Shown piece by piece: positions 22,301 to 31,892 of a stretch of DNA of 64,000 nucleotides. The DNA is from Ceratorhiza oryzae-sativae. Taxonomy: Eukaryota; Basidiomycota; Agaricomycetes; Cantharellales; Ceratobasidiaceae. Positions within the stretch are counted from its first letter, which is position 1, and every line of letters begins with the position of its first letter. The translations under genes and the position numbers were made by a program. The stretch spans positions 248,001 through 312,000 of the forward strand of contig JARWMV010000238.1 in the NCBI GenBank assembly GCA_030998015.1. The letters run 5' to 3'. A model generated the notes under the pieces. It had not been told where the DNA came from, did not search any database, and saw nothing but the letters and a program-made list of their open reading frames with translations.

Positions 22301-25008
22301 CAGCACGAGATGGTAGGTAGTCGGGTATGGACATTGCCCACTATGCCAGCTCGTGATCGAGTGTGTGATGACCCGCAGCATGAGACTGTAGCTCTCACGG
22401 TCCAGCTCCAGCTAGGACAAAACGAGTAAAGTGAGAAAAGGAAAAAAGGGGGCCTACATTTGTGGGGTTTGATGTCCACAGTCTTTTTGCAATGGCTGCA
22501 AGAGAACGCAGAGTCTTGTTCTGAGATGATCTATTAGAGTCGGTGATTGGTAACCAACAAGCGCTGTTAACTTACCAACATCCTTCCATCCACCAGCCCC
22601 CCAAACCTTCTCAATGTACGCATGCCGCTTTCGGTTCTCTGCTTTCGCCTGCTCACTACTCCGTCTCGCCCTGGAGATTCATGGTAAGTATGAATGAGCC
22701 AAGAAGCTTTGAGGGTAGCATTTAGTTAGGCTAAATTAAGCCAGCACCATTGAATGCGCACATGATCGTGGCAGGTTTGCCTCGTGCGGGTACAGAGCCA
22801 TGCTATCCACCCTCTTTGGAATGGATGGCGTGACGAAGAACTGGAGTCTTTGTTTCTGGGGGACTTGGCACTAGAGTTCGGGTTTGACCTCGTGAACGTG
22901 ATGGTCGTCAACAATGCCGTTGGCCCGAGCGTTACGAGGCTTTGTCAAGGGACTGGGCAGCGTCCATTGCCAAGTCCTGGGTCCAACCACCCTGGTAACG
23001 TAGCCAGACCATTTATTTCAAGAACACTGGCCGCATTAAAAGGCTATCCAACCTATTACTTGGGAAAACACCCCCAGAGGAACCGAGAGCAAAGGGGGAG
23101 AGCAAAAGGAAACTAGACGGGCAAGCCAGAAACAATACATACCGTTAACAAGCGTTGCACTACTTCCGGTTATGCTCGAACTCGACAGACTCGCGCTCTC
23201 AGCCGCGTGAACGACACCCGCGACTTCGATACACTGTACACAGAGTTCGTACCCTCGCTCAACGCTTGATCCCGAGCTAGATGATGGCGATGAAGCTGGC
23301 GATGATGAACCTAGAAGTCGAGGAGATGGGGAACTGAGTGTATGGAGCGGGGGATGGTGACGACCATTTGTCGACTCAGGGGGAGAGCTATATGCATGTT
23401 GGGCATGGTGGGGAACTGGGCTAGGTCGCCGAGGGTTCTGTCGAACATAATCTTCGGACGTAGTCCAACCGCTATGATTGGAATAGCCGGTGTCCCTAGG
23501 TGGGTATGTGTGCACTCTGCTCCCGTTGGCCGCCCACTCATCTCCGAATGGATCAGACACAGCTCGAGCCTTGCCCTTGCCGGTGCCAACGACCGTCTTG
23601 GGGCTCTCGGGCAACATGGCGGGCCGAGAGGGCTTCTCGCCACATGTGGAGCAAACATATCGGAACGAGTCAAGCACAACACCGCACTCCGAGCAATCTG
23701 TGACCCGCTCTGGGGTGTCGACATGGATTTGGTCCTCTGGAATGACGAATTGAAGGACTTCGGGGGGGATGTCTGGGTAGTCTGCTGGGTTGACCACGGG
23801 TCGGCGAGGAGGAAGGGCGGGCGGGGTAGATGGGAGAGGACGAGACGAAGATGTAGAAGGGCGAGACGGAGGAGCTGGTGGCTGGTGCTGTTGGGCTGCG
23901 ATCCAGTCGAGTCCGCGCTGGGATGCGCCGGGGGGGAGAGGCATTTGTTCCGGTTCGTCGGTGACCGCCTGGTTGAACGCGCCACTAAGCGATGCGGCCG
24001 ACGTCGATGTGGAGGGTTCGGACGCGTAGGTATAATACCACTTGCCCCGCTCGTTGCGTTCAAGTGCAAGATCTCCGCTGCGTGACTCGGCGTCGGAGAT
24101 CGTGCCCTGTCTGCGCAACGGCTGCGGCCGCTGCTCAGGTTCAGATACCGAGGCTTCGTCCGAGACCGACGGATCAGGTTCGACACCCAGCATGGTGCGC
24201 ATGGTATAAGCGTTTTGTTCGCGCAGCCATTGTGCCCCTCGTTCGGTCGGTAAGCTTGTGCTGCTCCCGTCTGCCAGACGCAGTCGCTGGAAGATGTCTG
24301 TTGGGGGCGCCGGGGCCGGGGCCGGTTCGGTGTTGGGGAATGGATCTGGGTCTGTGCTGCCCGAAAGCGAAAAGTCGTCTGGGACAAAGTCGGCTGCTGC
24401 GGTGGCGACACCACGGGATCGCGCACCGACCACGTCGTGGGAGCTGACCGTGACCGCGTCCTCGTCCTGCGGCAGTCCGAATCCGCTCGCATTTCCTCCT
24501 GCTCCTGCAGCCAGCTCTGCGTTGGCGCGAGCCCTTGCTCCAGCATATTCGTCGAGCGACACGAGCGAGGCGGTGTCGGACAGGCTGGGCCGTCGTAGTC
24601 GACGGTAACGGTGACCCAGAGGGTGATGTTGCGGGGGCGCGATGATCGGGAAGAGTAGACAGAGGCGCCTGAGCTCGATGGGGCATCGTCGCCGACCTGG
24701 AAGTAGTTGATGGCTTCGGTGAGGTCGCTGTCGGAGGTGATGTCGGTGACCTCTGCGTCGTCGTCCTTGTATGAGATGGTGAAGCTGGACGCGGCGAGTG
24801 CAAAGCGCTCTTCGACCTGGGGGCGATCAGCGCGGGCGGATGGGCGGGGGGCGGGACTTGCCTTTGCGCGGAGGGCATCGTATGTGCATGTCTGGGCGCT
24901 CTCAAACGTGATCCTGCGCATGGAGCGGTCGAACGTGCACTTGACCACGAGCGGAATGTCGCCCCGCATTGACGAGAACGAGCCATAGTCCGAGTATGTC
25001 CTGGGCAT
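19366..25008 (-). CDS. PB1 protein with about five ZZ zinc fingers (NBR1/p62-like, no FW domain seen)
   Basis: The start MPRTYSDYGSFSSMRGD leads into a PB1 domain: basic cluster LVVKCTFDRSMRRITFE and acidic OPCA segment YKDDDAEVTDITSDSDLTEA. A long Pro/Ser-rich linker follows in another frame (24562 downward); the break near 24591 fits one missing C in a C run. Zinc-finger blocks then appear in order: CSECGVVLDSFRYVCSTCG (about 23690), CSHCKKTVDIKPHKC with VHDIHPIHAFLVIP (about 22460-21700), CLQTIIGARFHCAVCPS with ICANCESAGL (about 21260), ILCRGCN with RYQCATCPSL and CEQKSHLIHDPYHVF (about 20320-19950), and LCDLCSTHIIGEWFRCITCG (about 19660). The end is PPIWPHEVYLA at 19366. PB1 plus ZZ recalls autophagy receptors NBR1/p62 and fission-yeast Nbr1, but I found no four-tryptophan FW domain. 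Many exon borders are approximate, and the region could still be two genes. Confidence 0.6.
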
Positions 25009-25133
25009 CGTGCTGCCGTAGCCGTTCGCAGCAGATCGCAGCAAGCCCAAATTCCAATTCCAATCTCTAAGCGCCCGCCCTGAGAAACGCCCCTGAAACC
25101 AACTGGTATATTCACAAACGCATGTCTAACTAC

Positions 25134-28100
25134 TCAGAAATGGAACAGCCCCCGTTTCTTCTTCTCCTTCTTCAACTTTTCCCCAGGCGAGCTCCCACCA
25201 GAGTTGTTGAGCGAAGACGACGAATACTGGTGGCTCGGCCCCCTCGGCGGATCCAGCCGCTGCGACTGCTGCTGTGGCTGCTGCTGTGGCTGCTGCTGGG
25301 GCGCCGGCTTGGGCTGTGGCGGCGGCGCATCCTGGATAAAGTATCGCCGATCATAGTACTCCTGGTACGGCTTTTCCCTGTCGCTCGGTTTAGGCAGACC
25401 CTCCGGGATTGCTGCGCTACCAACGCCATCCATCCCGATCGCGCGCAGATCATTGACGAATCGAGTGGGTGTAATCTGGTGGGTCGAGCCTGGGTATCTC
25501 GGATCAGTGCGCAGTGATCCTGAGCCAGCATTAAAGACTCACCGATGTAGATTTCCTTGTTCTGCGAGCTGCTCATCGTGTACACGGTTCTCATCTCTGA
25601 ATACGTCATTCCACCAGCGACAAACACAAGCACTCGCTGCTTGGCAGCCTCAGCTGATCTGCTAACCGGAGCCTTGTGCCAGCTCGGCTGCCGGAAACCA
25701 AACGCGTCAGGCTTGATGCTACACGTTAAAAAGCCAAGCACAAACGTACCTTTTGACTCCTCAACGAAGTAGGCGCGGAAGACTGCGCGGCTGGCTGGGG
25801 CGAGGACCTGAAGCTTCCCAGCGAACTGCCGAGAGGAGCGGACGAAGGCGGAGCATCCCGTACATACGGAAACACACTCGAATCAAGCTTGCCAGAAAAG
25901 TGATCCTACAGAACCCTTGCATCAGCCTCCGACTGGGACGTAATGACATACTCAGACGTACCTCAAGTACCGTCTGCAAAACGGGCTGGTACCGTGATTG
26001 ATCATAGTCATACTGGGCCGCAGCCTTTTGCTTAAGCTTTCGCTTCAAATCCCGATCAGCTGGAGTCTAGATGAATATCAAATATCAGCACAGGGTCATT
26101 ATGAAAAAAAAGCTAAAACGCACCCGCGTAACTCGTGCGCCCAAGTACGTCAACCCATTCACCGCGTCTTGGTCCATATTGGAGAGCTTGGCATGCTGGA
26201 ACAGCCTTCGCCGATCCTCATCGGAGACACCGTCCCGATACATAATGTACAACGCAATTAAGCGTGCTTTGTCTGTCGATCTGCGTGCATATCACGATTA
26301 ACCAACGTGGATATAGTGCGTGGCATATGCGCCCAACGTACGTCAGGTTCCGATTCTCTAACAACAGCACCAAGTCTTCAATGACGCTCTTTGGAACCTT
26401 GCCTTCTGCAGTTTGGCCAGTCGCACAATTCTATAATCCCGTAAATCGCTACCGCACGGGCCAAGAAAGGGGGAGGCACGTACCTGTTCGACATCTGCAA
26501 CAGCAGAGAGATTGTTCTGGTCAAACAATCTGTTACACTCTCCAGCCATATTAAGATGTAACGAAAACTGCGGAAAAGCAACTCAGCTCCCAGCGAAATC
26601 ATCGAGCCAGAGTATCCATGCCTTTTCCCACGTCTCTTGATACTGAGGCAACCCAGCCAACATGTCTTTGACACCATTCAAGGATGCATCGCTGCGTCAT
26701 AACATAGACGGTTACGCAAAAGGGGCGAGACCATGTGCATTTCGACTCACCCATTCCGGAAAACAGCATTCTCCTCCAAGAATTTGTTAAAGTCGCTCTT
26801 AAGCTGCTCATTCACAGCAAGCAAATGCATGTGCCGCGTGGCTGTCCAGATCTGATCCGTCTCGCTCAGTACTGCAGTCTTTTCTTCTCGGATGCCACGC
26901 GAGTTTTCGAATTTGTATCTAAAAGAGGCAAATAAGCAACCAAAGAACATATCGACATTTTGGCATAGAATGCGGCAAGACAAGGGAAGGGGGCTGTACC
27001 TGTAGCGCGTGCCACCCTCAATTGGGAGTAGGTCGTTCGCCATGGCCTGATACGTAAATTCATGCATAAGAGGCGCAACAGGATCCATCGAACGGTCCGT
27101 AATAAACAGCACACTTCGCGGTCTCTGCTCTCCCGGAATCACTTTCTGTAATGATAGAGCACTTTCAATTAGCCAGTCTCTCAGTCGCGTGATACCACGT
27201 ACCGGGAAATCATGATTTGCTTTCCGATACTCATCGAGCTCGCGCTGGACCAGATACGCCAAGCGTTTGGATATGTGCTCATCCTGTTCGGACGTAGTAG
27301 GAGCTGAACGTATGTTGGTCGCCATGGCAGAACGCCAACGGCTGGATCCCTCCGCTGCGGCTGTGACTTGTACCGGCTCGGGCGGATTGGCAAGTGGACC
27401 AAGGGGTGGGTGGTGGGATGGGATATAATAGCGGATCAACGGGTTCTCGTTCATTAGTATACAAACATTTAGAATCTAGGTGTATCGATTCAGTATATTG
27501 TATAACTGAGCAGGACTGGGACGCACCGATTTAGCCGTGAATCTTAGATCATTATCCAGCCGCTCTCGCACTCCCTTGACAGCGGCTTGAATAGGACTCA
27601 TCTGCGCAGCCTCTGCCTTTCGAGGCGTAAACGTCGAAGCAGGTACTTCCTTATGGGGCGCGTACATGCTAAAGAAAAACGCAGGCGATCGGATCGAAAA
27701 CACGCGCTGCTCGAGCGCCGCAAAGTTGACATAGAGATCTTGGCAGGCGCGCAGGTGAGGCTCGGCCGGCGAGTTGACGAGATGGTTAAGGAGTGGTTCG
27801 GGAAGACCGTCGATGAAGAAAAGGTGTGCGCCCCCGTACCGCTTTCGGCCGTTGAAGTCCGCAATAACTCTTTCGACGTTTTGGGACGTTGGCATGAGCA
27901 GATACATGGCCTCGAGCGACTGCTCGCCACGATGTGTGTTGATACCTTCAATCACTGAGGGGCAAAGGACTAATGAGCGTGCGCGAATAGAAAGAGAGAA
28001 TACATACGTGTAACATTTTCTTGGAGAACGTCATTGTCTTTGAGAACTGCGCTTAGGAGGCGCTTTGTATGGTCGTCGACAACCATGACCTTCCATCGCC

Positions 28101-28208
28101 CAGGCGGATTTACCGACCGAATCGCGTCCAGAAAACCTGCGGAACGATTAGATAGCTCACATAAAACACTGTTGGCTTACATTTTTGCACTTGTTCGATG
28201 AGTGACAT
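25134..28208 (-). CDS. SEC1: Sec1/Munc18 protein Sec1 (exocytic SNARE regulator)
   Basis: Sec1 binds assembled plasma-membrane SNAREs and promotes fusion of exocytic vesicles. The first exon MSLIEQVQK joins FLDAIRSVNPPGRWKVMVV and DDHTKRLLSAVLKDNDVL. Family blocks follow: VIEGINTHRGEQSLEAMYLL, PTSQNVERVIADF, GGAHLFFIDGLPEPLLNHLV, PRSVLFITDRSMDPVAPLMH, EFTYQAMANDLLPI, and near the end VFVAGGMTYSEMRTVYTMS. The C-terminus is low complexity with a QQQP-type glutamine tract, then KLKKEKKKRGLFHF and the stop at 25134. The start is fixed by match to the family N-terminus. It lies 136 bp from the TFIP11 start on the other strand and in tandem with the PB1-ZZ gene, whose start is 125 bp upstream of nothing else on that strand. 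Confidence 0.94.
25261..25300 (-). repeat. CAG/CTG-type tract encoding polyglutamine in Sec1 tail
   Basis: Interrupted CTG/TGG repeats on the plus strand encode three consecutive QQQP-like units near the Sec1 C-terminus. Confidence 0.75.
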
Positions 28209-28344
28209 TTCGCTTGTGGTGATGCCAGCAGTCGAGCTCGATGTTAGAGAATGGACTCCTTTGCATCACCATATTCAGGGTCTATCAGGGCCACTCAAAC
28301 GCTCGGCGCCTAATGTGCCTAGCCACTTCTTGCTCACACCTTCC
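28209..28344. promoter_or_regulatory. Shared promoter between SEC1 and TFIP11
   Basis: Only 136 bp separate the two start codons. No TATA box is obvious. Function is inferred from the spacing. Confidence 0.5.
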
Positions 28345-31300
28345 ATGACCCGCCGTAAGCGATTCCTCGATGACGACTCGAGCGATGATTCGGACGTAGA
28401 CTCGGACGTATCCGACCCAAATGAGGATCCTGACGCGCGTGCTGAGCGCTTGTTACACCAGGATCCGTACAAGAGAGGTAAACGGCCCAGAAAAGGCAGA
28501 GGCAAGGACAGTGCAACGTATGGAGTATTCGGAGATGACAGTGAGGAGGAGGACCCACGCGCTGGACGGCGGGCTGATTTAGCCAAGTAAGTTTCTCCCA
28601 CTCCATATGCGCTTGAGACTCATCCTTTACAGAGCCCCCGCATTTGTCTCAGGCAAACCAACAACCATCAAGGCTGACGATGTTGCACATATTCCCGATG
28701 TTACCACAGCAAACGCGGCTTCCTCCTCTGAGGATGAGGATAGTGTGGAAGATGTTGACATGGGTGGAGCCTCGGGCTCAGACTCCTCAGATCCAGTCCG
28801 TCCGGCTTCACCACGTCCGCTGGTGCGAGAACCATCGCAAGATCCTCCTTCCAGGTCCATCGGATTAGGTGGAGGTGGAGGACAAGCCGCTTTCCGTGCC
28901 ATGTTTACTCAGAATAACGACACCTCTGTTTTGCCCTCCGGACTCGGCGCACGCGGTGGGATTGGGGCGCGTGGAGGTATCGGTTCGAGTGCTCGCGGTG
29001 GATTGGGCGCATCTACACCGCAGGACGAGACTCCTACTCCTGAGCCCGAGGCCGACCGCCCTCAACGCTCATTTCTACGCACCGAACCACCAAAATTCAT
29101 GCCTAAACCCGAGCTTTCAGCATCAGAACGACAACATTTTGCGAAAATATCGGGCGGATTTGGGGCGAGGATGTTGTCCAAAATGGGCTGGGAGGCCGGT
29201 ACTGGGTTGGGAGCCTCAAGAGAGGGTATTGTCACACCCATTGAAAGCAAGTTGAGGCCACAGAAAGTTGGTATTGCATATCGTGGTTTCTCTGAAAAGA
29301 CAGAGCAGAGCAAGAAGGAAGAGAAAAGAAAGGCTAGGCGGTATGTGTTTAGGTACAAAACCTTGGTTGATGTTTACATCTTGACGATATGTAGGGAAGG
29401 AAAAATAGTTTCGTCCGACTCCGATGAAGCTAGCGGTAAAAAGAAAAAGAAAAAGTCCAAGCTACCAGCTGGGGTTACCCTGGACGAAGATGAACAAAAA
29501 CCCGCTTGGAAACGACCCAAAAAGAGCAAAATCCGAGTTGAGCACAAGACATATGAGGAAATTGTTCAGGATGCAGGGATAGACACAACTGGCGTTGGTC
29601 AAATTATCGACGCTACTGGCGCGGTGGTATGTTTCTTCAGCCCTATAATTCCCTCGGCTCATTTGTGTGTGCCCAAGCCCCGTGAAGTAGGTTCGATTAC
29701 AGATATCTCCGGTTGGGCTCCAACTGCCGATACTACCCGACTAGTCGAAATTAGGCATAATATCCGCATGATTGTGGACTTGGCCAAGGGTGAACTCGAT
29801 GGACTAGCACGTGAAGCTCGAGCCTTGAACGAGCGCAAGAAATGGGTTGAAGCCGAGGAGAAACGACTGAGGACTAAAGTTAATGAAGAAGCCGAGTGTG
29901 AGTCCACAGTCCGTGCCATAGCAAATAACTCTGCTTGTTCATATTGTTGTCAAGTAATCGCTCGTCTCCAACGCGTGCACCTCGTTGTAGATGAAATTTC
30001 AGCCAAAGCGAAAGTTGTAGCACGCGAACCGGAGCCAAGGGCCTCGCTGGAGCAGTTTACGCCGTACTTTGATCATTTGTTGATGGAATATTCGGGCGAA
30101 TACGAGAGACATAGACTTGACGAGATAGTTGTTGCTTCCGTGGCGCCAACGGTGAGCACATGTTGTGTTTACTTCACTTGCGTTGGGTTAATCGTTATGA
30201 ACTGAACAGATTCGCCGAGTAATGGCTCAGTGGGAGCCACTAAACGAACCAGCAGCGTTTACGGATATATTCAGACGGTGGAAGAAAGCGTTTAGGTTGC
30301 GCCCAACTGTCGAGTCAACGGCATTGATCACGCAAGACCTGCGCCCAGCATTGAAGACTGCCACGGTGGAGGCGTAAGCACCTTCTACAACTTACCACAA
30401 CGCACTACTCCCTTGCATCGCTAACCAAATGTCACGCAGACAAATGACGCCGTACGAGAGTTTGTTATGGTCAGTTTGGTTGCCTCGAGTGCGTTCCAGT
30501 ATCAAGTAAGCTCCAGGGTAGAACAGTATTTTGCTACGCTAATGCGTCTTCTCACATAGCAACGATTGGTCCCCGACAGAGCCCTATGGTGCCCTCACAC
30601 TCTTCGATGCTTGGCGCGATCTCCTCCCCATCTTCATCCACGACAACGTGCTTGACCAACTCATCATCCCTAAAATCCAAAAGGCCGTTGCGGACTGGAC
30701 CCCGAAGAAATCTCATTCGCTCCAGTCGATTGTCTTCCCGTGGCTGCCACACGTTGGGCTGAGGATGGAAGAGCTCGTAGGCGACGCGAAGCGCAAGGTG
30801 CGAAGCAGTCTGCGCACGTGGAAGGTAGGAGATGGTGTGCCGACGGATCTCGTCGCTTGGAAAGATGTAAGCCAAGCACCTGTTCCTCTTACCCCCGGAC
30901 ATTATTCACTAAGCCTGAACAGATCTTCGGTACCAAAGAGTGGGATAACCTCCTTCTGAAACACGTCATACATAAACTCGGTTCGACCCTCCGCGAGGAA
31001 TTTTCGGTCAACCCGCTTGCACAGGAAATGGCCCCTTTGAGGGCGGTGTTGGAGTGGACAGACGTGGTCCGCGCATCGGTTCTCGCACGGGTGATCGAAG
31101 CCGAATTTTTCCAGAAGTGGCTGAACGTGTTGCATGTGTGGCTGGTGTCGCCTAGGCCAAATTTTGATGAGATCGCACAGTGGTGAGTTTGATTTTCTTT
31201 ATTTCTTTATTTCTGGAGATGGCATCCTGCGGACAATGCCACACATTGTGGGGTAAAAGTGGGGTCTTCGGAGTCTTTTAGAAAAGGGTGTCATCTGTTG

Positions 31301-31861
31301 GTCGTCGCGGAATTGTCGCTAAAGGGTGCCGGCCCAGACCATCCTCACGCCATTGTTCGCTCATAGCTGATCTGCTCGGCGAATAGGTATCAATTTTGGA
31401 AGGGGGTGTTCCCCAAGAGCCTAATCGAGCACCCATCTGTCGCAAACGGCTTCGAGCGTGGGCTTCAGCTTATGAATTCTGCTATGGCGCTTGGTCCGAA
31501 CGCTCCCGCACGTCTGGCGAGGCCTGATCTATCCAAGGATCCGCTCACCTCAACGGGCAAGGCTCCAAGCGGTGCCGGGGGTGCAACAGGGTCGGGACGA
31601 ATCCAGCCACCGCATGCAGCGGGCGTGTCATTCCGGACGATCGTTGAAGAATTTGCTGCGACGCATAATCTTTTGGTAGTACCGACCCAACGGACGCACG
31701 AACGTTCGCGTATGCCACTGTACCGCGTATCAGGCAGTGCAAGTGGCAAGGGTGGGATTGTGATATACCTTTTGGATGATGTAGTTTGGACCGGCGAAGG
31801 CGAGGACTGGAAGCCCGTTTCGCTAGAGGAAATGGTGCTTAGGGCGACCAAGAAGCTGTGA
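28345..31861 (+). CDS. Spliceosome disassembly factor TFIP11 / Ntr1 (G-patch protein)
   Basis: TFIP11/Ntr1 activates the DEAH helicase Prp43 through its G-patch to release lariat introns and recycle spliceosomes in the nucleus. The N-terminus is acidic and Asp/Ser-rich (MTRRKRFLDDDSSDDSDVD). A Gly/Arg stretch (ARGGIGARGGIGSSARGG) precedes the G-patch KISGGFGARMLSKMGWEAGT followed by GLGASREGIVTPIES. The GCFC-like middle contains KSKIRVEHKTYEEIVQDAG and RLVEIRHNIRMIVDLAKGEL. C-terminal exons read YGALTLFDAWRDLLPIFI, DNVLDQLIIPKIQKAVADW, SIVFPWLPHVG, FFQKWLNVLHVWLVSPRPNF and YQFWKGVFPKSLI. The tail has FRTIVEEFAATHNLLVVPT and the stop at 31859-31861. The start at 28345 was preferred over an upstream in-frame ATG because MTRRKRF resembles the family start. 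The stop lies 31 bp from the TFIIIC gene's stop. Confidence 0.92.
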
Positions 31862-31892
31862 ATGTAGACCTTCTTTTTGGGCATGGAATGGA

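Noticed and set aside
23342..24085. Plus-strand frame of 247 codons opposite the PB1-ZZ gene
   Set aside because: Arg/Gly-rich mirror of a GC-rich Pro/Ser-coding exon; a typical antisense shadow.
24174..25115. Minus-strand frame of 313 codons rich in Arg/Pro/Ser
   Set aside because: It overlaps the PB1 frame in another phase and has only low-complexity composition; PB1 and linker frames are the credible ones.
28198..28344. Upstream in-frame ATG extension of TFIP11
   Set aside because: The extra 49 residues overlap the SEC1 start and promoter and do not resemble the family N-terminus; MTRRKRF at 28345 does.
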